64,000 bases of DNA from Halogranum amylolyticum (GTDB lineage: Archaea; Halobacteriota; Halobacteria; Halobacteriales; Haloferacaceae). Of this stretch, positions 1 through 8,303 are shown one piece after another (the stretch's first letter is position 1; the number at the start of each line of letters is the position of its first letter). Below the pieces are notes generated by a model, which did not search any database, was not told the origin of the DNA, and saw only the letters and a program-made list of their open reading frames with translations. The stretch is from positions 62,001 to 126,000 of the forward strand of contig NZ_FODV01000005.1 of the NCBI RefSeq assembly GCF_900110465.1. The letters are read 5' to 3'. A program made the translations under genes and the position numbers.

Positions 1-473
1 GGGGTGACGAGTTGCTCGGGCAGTTACGGGAGTCGTACGGCTCTCACGTCGCGATGGGTGCGCTCGTCGAACAGCTCCCGCGCGAGGAGAACGCAATCAC
101 GCTCGACGACTCGCGGACCGACGACCACGGCAACCCCGTTCCGAACGTCACCTGGTCCGTCGACAGCGAGACGGAGGCGGCGATAGAGCGAGCGAACGAG
201 ATCCAGCGACGCGTGTTCGAGGAGCTCGGCGTCGACGTCGAGTGGTCGGTCGGCCCGGCGGAGACGGGACCGGCGTTCCACCACATGGGGACGACGCGGA
301 TGGGGACGGACCCGGCCGAGAGCGTCGTCGACGCCGACCTCCGGACGCACGACCTCTCGAACCTCTGGCTCGTCGGCAGCGGCGTCTTCCCGACGGGCGG
401 CGCGATGAACCCGACGCTGACGATCGCGGCACTGTCGCTTCGGGCGGCTGACGCGCTCGAGACGACGCTCTGA
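1..473 (+). CDS. GMC-family oxidoreductase, C-terminal part (cut by window edge)
   Basis: The frame is open from position 3 and lacks a start, so only about 157 C-terminal residues are present. The stretch containing HHMGTTRMG and the ending GVFPTGGAMNPTLTIAAL are the conserved C-terminal signature of FAD-dependent GMC oxidoreductases (gluconate and alcohol/sugar dehydrogenase type), where the active-site His and Asn lie. The FAD-binding Rossmann part must lie upstream of the window. Substrate cannot be inferred. Gene end at TGA 471-473 is certain. Confidence 0.88.
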   Translation, partial: GDELLGQLRESYGSHVAMGALVEQLPREENAITLDDSRTDDHGNPVPNVTWSVDSETEAAIERANEIQRRVFEELGVDVEWSVGPAETGPAFHHMGTTRMGTDPAESVVDADLRTHDLSNLWLVGSGVFPTGGAMNPTLTIAALSLRAADALETTL

Positions 474-778
474 CTCGCCTCTCCCCAACTCCACGGTGCG
501 CCACCGGTTGTCGAACCACCACAGCACTCTTGTGTCACCCGTCCAATCACTCTCCAGAGCCCGATGCTCCTCGACTGAACTGTCCTCCGGTCGCGTCGCT
601 CGACGGACACAGCCCTCGTGCTGGACGGCGACTCGACCCCTCGTCTTCGGTCACCCCGTGTGACCACGCACCGGTCTCCGACCCTCGCCGTCGCACCTGA
701 CCGCGGCGGCCGGCCGGCGGGCAGTTCGGACGCTCCGTCACGTTCGTCTCGTCACGGCGGTCGGCACCACAGACGCGT
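474..778. other. 305-bp spacer, no gene seen
   Basis: No frame shows convincing coding character. A perfect inverted repeat GGTCAC-N5-GTGACC lies at 649-665, about 115 nt before hflX; it could be an operator but nothing else supports that. No tRNA-like fold was recognised. Confidence 0.4.
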
Positions 779-2098
779 ATGCAACAGTCACGACAGCAGC
801 CAGCACTCGTCGCCGCCCGACACGACCCGAGAGAGAAACGAACGACCGCCGAACTGACGGCCCTCGCCGAGACGGCGGGGTACACCGTCGTCGGCGAACT
901 CACTCAGACCCGCCCCGAGGACGCCGCCTACCAGTTCGGCCGCGGGAAGGCCGAGGAGCTAGCTCGCCGCGTCGCCGAGCACGAGGTCGACACCGTCCTC
1001 GTCGACAACCCGCTCTCGCCGCAGCAGGCACACAACCTCCGCGCACTCGCGCCCGACGGGACGCCGTTCGTCGACCGTCACCGACTCGTCCTCGACATCT
1101 TCGCCCAGCGCGCGGGGACGAGAGCGGCGAAACTGCAGGTCCGACTCGCCGAACTCCGGTACGAGCTGCCCCGAGTCCGCCAGGAGATCCGCCTCGAAGC
1201 CGAGGCGGCCAACGAACGCCGAACGGTTGCGGGGATGAACGAGAAGGAGCACCGCCGTGTGCTCGACATCCAGGAACGCATCCAGCGCGTCGAACGGAGA
1301 CTCGACTCGCTCGGCAGCGTCGAGAGCGACCGACGAGCGCACCACCGACACGCGGGTCGCGACCTCGTCGCACTCGCCGGCTACACCAACGCCGGGAAGT
1401 CGACGCTTCTGCGACGACTCGCCGACGACCTCGCCGTCGAGGGTGACGGAGCGACCGACCCCGATCATCCCGACGAAGCGACGACGGCCGCGACCGCCGA
1501 CCGACTGTTCGAGACGCTGGAGACGACGACTCGCGGCGTCTCGACCGACGGTCGACGGCTACTCGTCACCGACACGGTCGGATTCGTCCGCGACCTGCCG
1601 CCGTGGCTCGTCGACGCCTTCGAGTCGACGCTGTCGGCGGTCTACCACGCCGACGTCGTCCTCCTCGTCGTCGACGCGAGCGACCCCCGCTCGGAGGTCC
1701 GCGAGAAGGTCGACACCTGCCGGGACGTGCTCGACGACGCCGACGGCGTGATCCTCCCCGTGTTGAACAAGGTCGACCAGTGTTCGACCGCGCACGTCGA
1801 CCGACTCCACGAGCTGTGTTCGGGGTTCGACGCCGACCCGGTCGCCGTCAGTTCGACCGAGGGGACCGGTGTCGACGAGCTCCTCGCCCGCGTCCGGTCG
1901 GCGGTTCCGACCGCCGAGGCGACGCTCACCGTCCCGAACACGGGCAAGTCCCAAGCGTTGCTCTCGTGGGCACACGACCACGGGAGCGTCGCCGACGTCG
2001 ACTACGACGGCGAGACCGTCACTTTCGATCTCGTCGGTCGGCCAGCAGTCATCGAGAGAGCGCGTTCGAAGGCCACGGACGTGAGCAAAACGGGGTGA
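779..2098 (+). CDS. hflX: GTPase HflX
   Basis: Ribosome-associated GTPase of the HflX family, expected to bind the large ribosomal subunit or split stalled ribosomes. The 439 residues have the family order: an N-terminal HflX domain with GRGK near residue 55, the linker HRLVLDIFAQRAGTRAAKLQ (101-120), then the G domain with P-loop GYTNAGKST (201-209), DTVGF (265-269) and NKVD (330-333). The G domain has a short acidic insertion around 221-240. The ATG at 779 gives the expected N-terminus. It is monocistronic; the next gene starts 77 nt later. Confidence 0.95.
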   Translation: MQQSRQQPALVAARHDPREKRTTAELTALAETAGYTVVGELTQTRPEDAAYQFGRGKAEELARRVAEHEVDTVLVDNPLSPQQAHNLRALAPDGTPFVDRHRLVLDIFAQRAGTRAAKLQVRLAELRYELPRVRQEIRLEAEAANERRTVAGMNEKEHRRVLDIQERIQRVERRLDSLGSVESDRRAHHRHAGRDLVALAGYTNAGKSTLLRRLADDLAVEGDGATDPDHPDEATTAATADRLFETLETTTRGVSTDGRRLLVTDTVGFVRDLPPWLVDAFESTLSAVYHADVVLLVVDASDPRSEVREKVDTCRDVLDDADGVILPVLNKVDQCSTAHVDRLHELCSGFDADPVAVSSTEGTGVDELLARVRSAVPTAEATLTVPNTGKSQALLSWAHDHGSVADVDYDGETVTFDLVGRPAVIERARSKATDVSKTG

Positions 2099-2175
2099 AC
2101 GAGTAGAGCGGACAGCGGGACGGGGGTGCTGGTCGCCCGCGAGTTCATCACGTCAGAGCGCGTATCTCTCCTCTC

Positions 2176-3051
2176 ATGCCGACAGTGCAGACGAACGGGA
2201 TCGAGACGTACTACGAGGAGCGCGGCGAGGGACGGCCTGTGGTGTTCGTCCACGCCGCGCTCGTCGACCACGCGATGTGGGACGAGCAGGTCGCAGCGCT
2301 CGAAGACGACTACCGGACCGTCGTCTACGACGTCCGCGGCCACGGACGGACCGGCGGGTCGCCGCTCGCGGAGTACTCGACGACGCTCTACGCCGCGGAC
2401 CTTCGCGCGCTTGTCGAAGCGCTAGAGCTCGACCGACCGGTGCTCTGCGGCCTCTCGCTGGGCGGGCTGATCGCCCAGACGTACGCGGCGACGTACCCCG
2501 ACGAGATCGCCGGTCTGGTGCTCGCCGACACGTTCACGCCGCCGATCCTCACGCGCGGCGAGTGGTTCCTGCGTCGCGTCGTGTTGAACGCGCTGATCCC
2601 GCCGGTCCGACTCCTCGGCCTCGAACGCGTCGAGAAGGCCAACGTGTGGCTGACGGAGCGGTTCTTCGGCGGCGCCGGCGGTGACTACGAGAAGGTCGAA
2701 GCGTTGCGCGCGGCGGGGCCGACGGTCACCACCGACGAGTTCGTCAAGATCGTTCGCTCGATGACGCGGTTCCACGACGTGACCGTCGACCTCACGGCCA
2801 TCTCGGTCCCGACGCTCGTCGTCTACGGCGAGAAGGAACTCCCGTTCGTCACGCAGCACGCGGCGCGACTCGCCGCCCACCTCGCCCGCGTCGACGTCGT
2901 CGAGATCCCCGGAGCGGGCCACGCCTCGAACCTCGACGACCCCGAGACGTTCACCGGCGCACTCCGGGCGTTCCTCGACTGGATCGCACCGGTCGGAGAC
3001 GGTGAAGACGTCAACCCCGAAACGGGGAGTCGGCGACCGTCGTCGGTCTGA
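2176..3051 (+). CDS. alpha/beta-fold hydrolase
   Basis: Cytoplasmic hydrolase of 291 residues with the alpha/beta-hydrolase-1 fold, from the group of esterases, 3-oxoadipate enol-lactonase-like and haloperoxidase-like proteins. The nucleophile elbow is GLSLGG (Ser94) and the catalytic His is in GAGHASNLDDPE (His249). The acid site after strand beta-7 reads GEKELPF, so Glu221 seems to replace the usual Asp. An oxyanion-hole strand VVFVHAALVDHAMW precedes. Substrate is unknown. ATG 2176 gives a compact N-terminus. Confidence 0.88.
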   Translation: MPTVQTNGIETYYEERGEGRPVVFVHAALVDHAMWDEQVAALEDDYRTVVYDVRGHGRTGGSPLAEYSTTLYAADLRALVEALELDRPVLCGLSLGGLIAQTYAATYPDEIAGLVLADTFTPPILTRGEWFLRRVVLNALIPPVRLLGLERVEKANVWLTERFFGGAGGDYEKVEALRAAGPTVTTDEFVKIVRSMTRFHDVTVDLTAISVPTLVVYGEKELPFVTQHAARLAAHLARVDVVEIPGAGHASNLDDPETFTGALRAFLDWIAPVGDGEDVNPETGSRRPSSV

Positions 3052-3121
3052 CCGCGTTCTCGCAGGGATCAGCGAAAGCCCTCGTCTCTCGACGTCGCAG
3101 AGACCCCACCTGGTGAGAGCT

Positions 3122-3139
3122 GCGTGCTGAATAGAGAGG
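3122..3139 (+). repeat. terminal repeat copy A of accessory unit 1
   Basis: GCGTGCTGAATAGAGAGG. It is identical to copy C at 5625-5642, and its first 17 bases are the exact reverse complement of copy B at 5575-5591. It also begins a local palindrome, GTGCTGAA (3125-3132) to TTCAGCAC (3146-3153). It marks the left edge of the lower-GC region. Confidence 0.8.
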
Positions 3140-3145
3140 GTGTGT

Positions 3146-3994
3146 TCAGCACGGTTCACTTCCGGATAGACCTGCTGAGTCAGTATCGAACGCGGCTGTG
3201 TCGAGCGATTCAGAACGCTTCCGATACGCTTCGATCAGATCGTGACCCCACGAACGCACCACCTCGTTTTCGGTTTCGACGAACGCGATGCTCTCGAGTC
3301 GACGATTCCCTATCAGTACTGTCTCGTCGAAAATAAACAGGATGCAGGGAATGGAGCCATCGTAGCAGTAGAGGTTGGCGCCTGCCCCCACGTACTTTTT
3401 CCAACGAGTGGACCTGTCTGTGTCCTGGCGGAGGACGTCGAGTTCGTCGGCAGTGATGACGTGCTTTGTTTGCAGGTCACCGTCGACTACACTCTCGACC
3501 ATTGCCTGTTCCAGACCCACGGTCGGCGCGGTATTCACGAGGCACGAAAACACGTCGGAGACCCGAAACAGATCGATTAGTCGTGTATCGCCTGCACCGA
3601 CGGCGTTCGGCTCTGGCCTTCGGACGGTCGCGTCGCTGAAATGGTGGAGGCCGATGGTCAGTTCTTCTTCCGGCAGCCAAGACACCGCCTCCCCGAGTGT
3701 TCGAATCGCGTCTAAGGCTCGAACGTATCGCTCAGTCTCGACCGACACGTATTTGCCCGATCGGGTGGCCACGTACTCGCCGTCGGCCGTTCGCTCGGCC
3801 CATCCACGTTCGACCATCTCGGTCAGTATTCGGCGAAGGGTCGAACGTGGGATATCGGTCGACTCGGAGAGAATCCGAGGAGTGTACGACCCTGTCGCGA
3901 TCACCTTCAGGAGTTGGAGACGGTTTGCCGACCGCGAAAGGTGCGCCATGTCTTCCAGAGCGTCGTCTGGATGGTTAGTGGCGTCCTCGAGCAT
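3146..3994 (-). CDS. winged-helix transcriptional regulator with FilR1-type C-terminal domain
   Basis: A 282-residue regulator. The N-terminal winged helix (about 15-85) has the recognition segment STDIPRSTLRRILTEMVERGWAE, and the rest resembles the FilR1/DUF1724 domain found in many haloarchaeal and methanogen regulators. The ATG at 3994 is preceded by a TATA element at 4011-4018, giving a leaderless or nearly leaderless mRNA. It is divergent from the FAD oxidoreductase at 4124, with an inverted repeat between them, so it probably controls that gene and itself. Codon use is less GC-rich than the flanks. It sits inside the first inverted-repeat-bounded unit. Confidence 0.85.
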   Translation of the reverse strand: MLEDATNHPDDALEDMAHLSRSANRLQLLKVIATGSYTPRILSESTDIPRSTLRRILTEMVERGWAERTADGEYVATRSGKYVSVETERYVRALDAIRTLGEAVSWLPEEELTIGLHHFSDATVRRPEPNAVGAGDTRLIDLFRVSDVFSCLVNTAPTVGLEQAMVESVVDGDLQTKHVITADELDVLRQDTDRSTRWKKYVGAGANLYCYDGSIPCILFIFDETVLIGNRRLESIAFVETENEVVRSWGHDLIEAYRKRSESLDTAAFDTDSAGLSGSEPC

Positions 3995-4010
3995 AGGCTA
4001 CTGTTTCGTG

Positions 4011-4018
4011 CTATATGG
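4011..4018 (-). promoter_or_regulatory. TATA box of FilR1-type regulator
   Basis: On the minus strand the sequence reads CCATATAG about 20-24 nt before the ATG at 3994, as expected for a leaderless haloarchaeal transcript. Confidence 0.6.
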
Positions 4019-4055
4019 TATCAATGTTCGTACACTGGAGGTGCACTCACGGCGT

Positions 4056-4091
4056 GGGAGAATTCTCACGGGATAATTCGATAGTTCTCCC
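4056..4091. promoter_or_regulatory. candidate operator between divergent regulator and FAD oxidoreductase
   Basis: GGGAGAA (4056-4062) and TTCTCCC (4085-4091) are perfect inverted arms 22 nt apart, and the palindrome GAGAATTCTC lies at 4058-4067. The position, between a divergent regulator and an enzyme gene, suits a regulator binding site. This is inference from position and symmetry only. Confidence 0.45.
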
Positions 4092-4123
4092 GACCCACAT
4101 CAGAGGCAGAACGGAGCGTAATC

Positions 4124-5521
4124 ATGGCTGCGACCACCGATCTCGAAACATCGACCGTCGAATCGTTCAGGGATCAACTTCGTGGAGAGGTCCTGCAACC
4201 AGGCGACGAGGGTTACGACGAAGCTCGCACGGTCTGGAATGCGATGATTGACAAAGAGCCCACACTCGTCGCGAAATGCGAGGGAACTGCCGACGTGATC
4301 AGGGCAGTGAACTTCGCCCGAGAGCTCGGTCTCCTGACTGCAGTCAAGGGTGGAGGTCACAACATCGCTGGCAAAGCCGTCTGCGACGACGGCCTGCTAA
4401 TCGATCTCTCGGCTATAAACAACGTACGGGTTGATCCGGACTCTCAAACCGCTCGTGTCGGGGGTGGAGCGACATGGGGTGAGTTCGATCACGAGGCTCA
4501 GGCGTTCGGTCTCGCTACCACTGGAGGTATCGTCTCGTCGACAGGCGTGGCGGGACTGACGCTCGGCGGCGGACTCGGCCACCTCGACCGCAAGTACGGT
4601 CTCGCTTCCGACAACCTTCGTTCCGTAGAGATCGTGACCGCCGATGGTGAGTTGGTCCATGCGAGTGAAGACGAGAATCGAGACTTGTTTTGGGGGGTTC
4701 GCGGTGGTGGCGGTAACTTCGGTATCGTGACGTCGTTCGAGTTCGACCTTCACGAGGTTGGTCCCGAAGTGCTGGCCGGACCGATCATTTACCGCTACGA
4801 GGACGCTGCCGATGTTTTCCGCTTCTACCGCGACTTCATGCGCGAGGCGCGAGACGAGATCCAATGCTACGCGTTCTTCTCGAAAGGCTCTGCCGAGCTG
4901 GGTCTCCCTGAATCGCTTCATGGTGAGACCATCTTCGTCCTGTTCCCCTCCTACGCAGGCGAAATCGACGAGGGAAGTGAGGTACTTGCCCCGCTCCAGA
5001 ACTTCGGAGATCCGATCGCCGACGCAGTGCAACCCATGCCATACACGGCGTTACAGAGTTTCGTCGACGACCGGTGGGAGGAGGGCGCTCGCAACTATTG
5101 GAAGTCGCGGTTCTTCGACGAACTCACGGACGAGGCGATCGACACCATAGTCGAGTACTGTGACTCGTCGGCACCGTTCACGTCGGTGTTCACCGATGGC
5201 TGGCTCGGCGGAGCGATCAGCCGTCCCGACCACGACGCGACGGCCTTCCCCCACCGAGACAAGGCGTTCTCGTTCACGATTGGCATGCGCTGGCAGGATC
5301 CGACACGGGACGACGAGCACATCGCTTGGGCACGGGACTTCCACGAGGCGTTGGAACCGTATGCCTCCGACGGAGTGTACGTGAACCTCCTCGACCGGGA
5401 CGACTCCAAACGGGTCCCGGACGCGTACGGAGAACGATACGATCGGCTCCGCGAACTCAAACGAGAGTGGGATCCGGAGAACCGGTTTAGGCTGAACCAG
5501 AACATCGAACCAGCCGAGTGA
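4124..5521 (+). CDS. FAD-binding oxidoreductase, berberine-bridge-enzyme type
   Basis: A 465-residue flavoprotein of the BBE-like/FAD_binding_4 family, which oxidises sugars, alcohols or secondary metabolites with O2 or another acceptor. The PP-loop region with VKGGGHNIAGKAVCDDGLLI (about 69-88) holds the His that is commonly 8-alpha linked to FAD. The segment GVAGLTLGGGLGHLDRKYGL follows, and the C-terminal BBE segment is YVNLLDRD...YDRLRELKREWDPENRFRLNQN. It lies in the first inverted-repeat-bounded unit and is transcribed away from the FilR1-type regulator. GC3 is lower than in core genes, suggesting acquisition. Confidence 0.9.
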   Translation: MAATTDLETSTVESFRDQLRGEVLQPGDEGYDEARTVWNAMIDKEPTLVAKCEGTADVIRAVNFARELGLLTAVKGGGHNIAGKAVCDDGLLIDLSAINNVRVDPDSQTARVGGGATWGEFDHEAQAFGLATTGGIVSSTGVAGLTLGGGLGHLDRKYGLASDNLRSVEIVTADGELVHASEDENRDLFWGVRGGGGNFGIVTSFEFDLHEVGPEVLAGPIIYRYEDAADVFRFYRDFMREARDEIQCYAFFSKGSAELGLPESLHGETIFVLFPSYAGEIDEGSEVLAPLQNFGDPIADAVQPMPYTALQSFVDDRWEEGARNYWKSRFFDELTDEAIDTIVEYCDSSAPFTSVFTDGWLGGAISRPDHDATAFPHRDKAFSFTIGMRWQDPTRDDEHIAWARDFHEALEPYASDGVYVNLLDRDDSKRVPDAYGERYDRLRELKREWDPENRFRLNQNIEPAE

Positions 5522-5574
5522 ACAGTACTTCTGGTCCTCTGTACGGACGGTTCCATCTCGACTACTAAGATGCA

Positions 5575-5591
5575 CTCTCTATTCAGCACGC
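5575..5591 (-). repeat. terminal repeat copy B of accessory unit 1
   Basis: CTCTCTATTCAGCACGC is the exact 17-bp inverted complement of copy A at 3122-3138. A and B bound a 2.47-kb unit holding only the regulator and the FAD oxidoreductase. Confidence 0.8.
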
Positions 5592-5624
5592 CGACTCTGA
5601 CAATACGAAAGTAGGGTTCTGGGG

Positions 5625-5642
5625 GCGTGCTGAATAGAGAGG
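5625..5642 (+). repeat. terminal repeat copy C of accessory unit 2
   Basis: GCGTGCTGAATAGAGAGG, identical over 18 bp to copy A. It opens the second, 0.57-kb unit, which ends at copy D (6174-6191). Confidence 0.78.
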
Positions 5643-5659
5643 TTGTGGTCAGCAGAGGG

Positions 5660-6074
5660 TCAGTCTTGCTCTTTGGTGAGGCCAAGTTGGTCGAACACTT
5701 CCTGAAGATCGTAGTAGAGCCGGTCTTCTTGCACTTTCCCGTTCTCAGTTAGTATCTTCGCCATACCGCTGATTTCCATCCGGCGGTGGGTCGGTGGAAT
5801 CCCGTTGTACTCTCCTTCGTGAGTTGCCGTTACCGTCCACTCCTTCATCACCACCCCGTCGCTGGCGAGGATGTTGTCCACCGTAACGTGCCAGTCGGGG
5901 AACCCCGTCCGGAGATCACGGAGGTACGCTTCGAACGCGTCGCGTCCGTGAACCTCGCCGTCGGACATCGAGGGAACGGAAACGTCGATCGATTCGGAGA
6001 CTACCTCGAGTTTCGAGAAGTCCGTTCCACAACTCTCGATACTCTTGTTCGACCTCTTGTGCGGCCGTCGCCAT
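5660..6074 (-). pseudogene. SnoaL-like ester cyclase / NTF2-fold protein, frameshifted
   Basis: An uninterrupted frame from the ATG at 5968 encodes 102 residues (MSDGEVHGRDAFEAYLRD onward) of a SnoaL-like polyketide-cyclase/NTF2 fold. The usual first helix is missing from that frame. It is found upstream in another frame: ATG at 6074 reads MATAAQEVEQEYRELWN, and a one-base shift near 6023 joins it to DFSKLEVVSESIDVSVPSMSDGEV. The two pieces together look like a normal N-terminus, so this is a frameshifted gene or a sequencing error. The gene is alone within the second inverted-repeat unit. Confidence 0.75.
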
Positions 6075-6173
6075 GGGTTGGTAACCCCCGTTCGGATATG
6101 CTGTGTGTTAACAAATATCTACGCGTTTCGCAGGTCGTCTGACTGGGAGAGGTCAGTCGATAGATGACCGACA

Positions 6174-6191
6174 TGCGCTCGCTATTCAGCA
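6174..6191 (-). repeat. terminal repeat copy D of accessory unit 2 (degenerate)
   Basis: TGCGCTCGCTATTCAGCA matches 16 of 18 positions of the copy B region at 5571-5588, in the same orientation. It is inverted relative to copy C. A perfect local palindrome TCAGCAA-CGCA-TTGCTGA follows at 6186-6203, similar in layout to the palindrome at copy A. Confidence 0.65.
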
Positions 6192-6282
6192 ACGCATTGC
6201 TGACGACGACCGAAGAGGACACCGACTCGACGTCCGAACTCTTCTGTTGTCCCCTTTCGACAATTGCCCCAGCGCGTAGACC

Positions 6283-6287
6283 TTTAT
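6283..6287 (+). promoter_or_regulatory. TATA element of VOC gene
   Basis: TTTAT about 23-27 nt before the ATG at 6310, consistent with a leaderless transcript that restarts core-like sequence after the accessory units. Confidence 0.5.
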
Positions 6288-6309
6288 CCGAAGCCGAGCG
6301 ACTCGGCGT

Positions 6310-6666
6310 ATGAGCCTACTGCACGCAGCGATCGACGTCACCGATATGGAAGCGACAAGCGCGTTCTACGGCGACGTCCTCGGCTTCGAACCGGTCGCCG
6401 AACTGGAGGCCGGCGGCGTCACCAACGTCTTCTACGGCCACGGCGACGAGATGGAACTCCAGTTCGTCCCCGCCGAGGGCGAGGTCGACCCCTCGGGACT
6501 GAACCACCTCGCCGTCGACGTCGACGACGTGGACGCGCTGGTCGAGGAACTCGGCGAGGACCGCGTCGAACGCGGCCCCTTCGCCGTCGACGAGTTCGGC
6601 CTCTACGTCGCGTTCGTCACCGACCCCGACGGCTACGTCGTCGAGGTTATTCAGCCACAGGAGTAG
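6310..6666 (+). CDS. VOC-family (glyoxalase-fold) protein
   Basis: A 118-residue single vicinal-oxygen-chelate domain pair: LLHAAIDVTDMEATSAFYGD starts module 1 and LNHLAVDVDDVDALVEEL starts module 2. The likely metal ligands are His5, the Glu in MELQF, the His in NHLAVDV and the Glu in YVVEVIQ. This arrangement fits lactoylglutathione-lyase-like proteins, but substrate is unknown, and haloarchaea use gamma-glutamylcysteine rather than glutathione. It ends 51 nt before hisC. Confidence 0.88.
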   Translation: MSLLHAAIDVTDMEATSAFYGDVLGFEPVAELEAGGVTNVFYGHGDEMELQFVPAEGEVDPSGLNHLAVDVDDVDALVEELGEDRVERGPFAVDEFGLYVAFVTDPDGYVVEVIQPQE

Positions 6667-6717
6667 CGGTCGGTCGGTGTAAGCACCCTTAAGAGTCGTC
6701 GCCTGCATCCCACGACT

Positions 6718-7803
6718 ATGCAACCACGGGACCTCTCAGACCACGCTCCGTACGTTCCCGGCCGCGGGACGGAGGAGGTCGCCCGCGAACTCGGCATCGA
6801 CCCCGAGGCGCTGACGAAACTGTCGTCGAACGAGAACCCGTTCGGACCGAGTCCGAAGGCTGTCGAGGCGGCACGGAAGGCGGCCCCGGAGATCGACGTT
6901 TATCCGACTACCTCGCACGCCGACCTCACCGAGAAACTGGCCGCGAAGTGGGAACTCGCCCCCGAACAGGTGTGGGTGAGCGCCGGCGCCGACGGCGCGC
7001 TCGACTACCTCTCGCGGGCGATGCTCGAACCGGACGACCGCGTGCTCGTGCCGACGCCCGGCTTCTCCTACTACGGGATGAGCGCCCGCTACCACCACGG
7101 CGAGGTGGCGACGTACGAGCTCACCGCCGAGGACGACTTCGCACAGACGTCCGAGACGGTGCTCGACTACTACGACGGCGAGCGGATCGTCTATCTGACG
7201 ACGCCGCACAACCCGACGGGCGCCGAGTTCTCTCGCGACGCCGTCCGCGAGATCGCCGAGTCGGTCGACGACGAGACGCTCGTCGTCGTCGACGAAGCGT
7301 ACGGAGAGTACTCCGAGCGCCCGAGCAGCATCGGCCTGCTGAGCGAGTACGACAACCTCGCGATCACACGCACGTTCTCGAAGGCGTACGGGATCGCCGG
7401 TCTCCGCATCGGGTGGGCGGCGGTGCCCGATGCGTGGGCCGACGCCTACGCGCGCGTGAACACCCCGTTCGCCGCCAACGAGGTGGCCTGTCGGGCCGCC
7501 CTCGCCGCCCTCGACGACGAGGACCACGTCAAGCGGACGGTCGAACAGGCGCGGTGGGCACGGGAGTATCTCGCCGACAACCTCGAGGCACCCACCTACG
7601 ACAGCGCGGGCAACTTCGTCCTCGCGGAGGTCGGCGACGCGACCGCCGTCGCCGAGGCCAGCCAGCGCGAGGGAGTCATCGTCCGCGACTGTTCGAGCTT
7701 CGGCCTCCCGACCTGTATCCGCATCTCCTGTGGGACCGAGGAGGGGACGAAGCAGGCCGTCGACGTGCTCAACGGAATCCTCGCCGAGGTGGCGGAGGCG
7801 TGA
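6718..7803 (+). CDS. hisC: histidinol-phosphate aminotransferase
   Basis: PLP enzyme of 361 residues (fold type I, class II aminotransferase). It converts imidazole-acetol phosphate and glutamate to histidinol phosphate in histidine biosynthesis. It shows LSSNENPFGPSP (35-46), TTPHNPTGAEF (161-171), VDEAYGEY (191-198) and the PLP lysine in TFSKAYGIAGLRIGW (Lys222). It leads a three-gene operon: its stop overlaps the GTG of the Fap7-type kinase, whose stop overlaps the ATG of the CDP-alcohol phosphatidyltransferase. Confidence 0.93.
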   Translation: MQPRDLSDHAPYVPGRGTEEVARELGIDPEALTKLSSNENPFGPSPKAVEAARKAAPEIDVYPTTSHADLTEKLAAKWELAPEQVWVSAGADGALDYLSRAMLEPDDRVLVPTPGFSYYGMSARYHHGEVATYELTAEDDFAQTSETVLDYYDGERIVYLTTPHNPTGAEFSRDAVREIAESVDDETLVVVDEAYGEYSERPSSIGLLSEYDNLAITRTFSKAYGIAGLRIGWAAVPDAWADAYARVNTPFAANEVACRAALAALDDEDHVKRTVEQARWAREYLADNLEAPTYDSAGNFVLAEVGDATAVAEASQREGVIVRDCSSFGLPTCIRISCGTEEGTKQAVDVLNGILAEVAEA

Positions 7804-8303
7804 GGGTCGTCGTCACCGGGACGCCAGGGACGGGGAAGACGACGGCGGTGGACGCGTTGGAGACAGAGGAGCGGATCGTTCACCTCAACGACGCCATCCG
7901 CGACCACGAGCTGTGGACCGAACGCGACGCCGACCGCGACACGCTCGTCACCGACCTCGACGCCGTCCGCGAGTGGCTCGGTGACTGGGACGGGTTAGTG
8001 GAGTCCCACCTCGCCCACCACCTCGACGCCGACAAGGTGGTCGTCCTCCGCTGTCGTCCCGACGTGCTCGAAGAACGGCTTCGGGAGCGTGGCGAGTCGG
8101 AAACAAAAGCGAAAGAAAACGCCGAGAGCGAAGCGCTCGACGTGATCCTCTCCGAGGCGGTCGAGTTCCACGGCGAGGAGTCGGTGTACGAGATCGACAC
8201 CACCGACCGGACGCCCGAGGCGGTCGCCGCCGAGATCCGGGCAGTCCTCGACGACGAGCGGGAACCGAGCGCCGGGACGGTGAACTTCCTCGACTATCTA
8301 TGA
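7800..8303 (+). CDS. adenylate kinase family protein (Fap7/AK6 type)
   Basis: A 167-residue NMP-kinase-fold protein. The start is GTG at 7800, inside the hisC stop (GTGA), giving V-R-V-V-V followed by the P-loop TGTPGTGKTT. LNDAIRDHELW and DTLVTDLDAVREWL correspond to the NMP-binding part, and LRCRPDVLEERLRERG carries the lid-like arginines. Archaeal and eukaryotic Fap7/AK6 proteins act in the last steps of small-subunit rRNA maturation and bind uS11; that role is inferred from family. Translational coupling to hisC is clear. Confidence 0.88.
   Translation: MRVVVTGTPGTGKTTAVDALETEERIVHLNDAIRDHELWTERDADRDTLVTDLDAVREWLGDWDGLVESHLAHHLDADKVVVLRCRPDVLEERLRERGESETKAKENAESEALDVILSEAVEFHGEESVYEIDTTDRTPEAVAAEIRAVLDDEREPSAGTVNFLDYL

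Noticed and set aside
649..665. GGTCAC-N5-GTGACC upstream of hflX as a strong operator
   Set aside because: The site is short, over 100 nt from the start, with no promoter element beside it; kept only as a note in the spacer entry.
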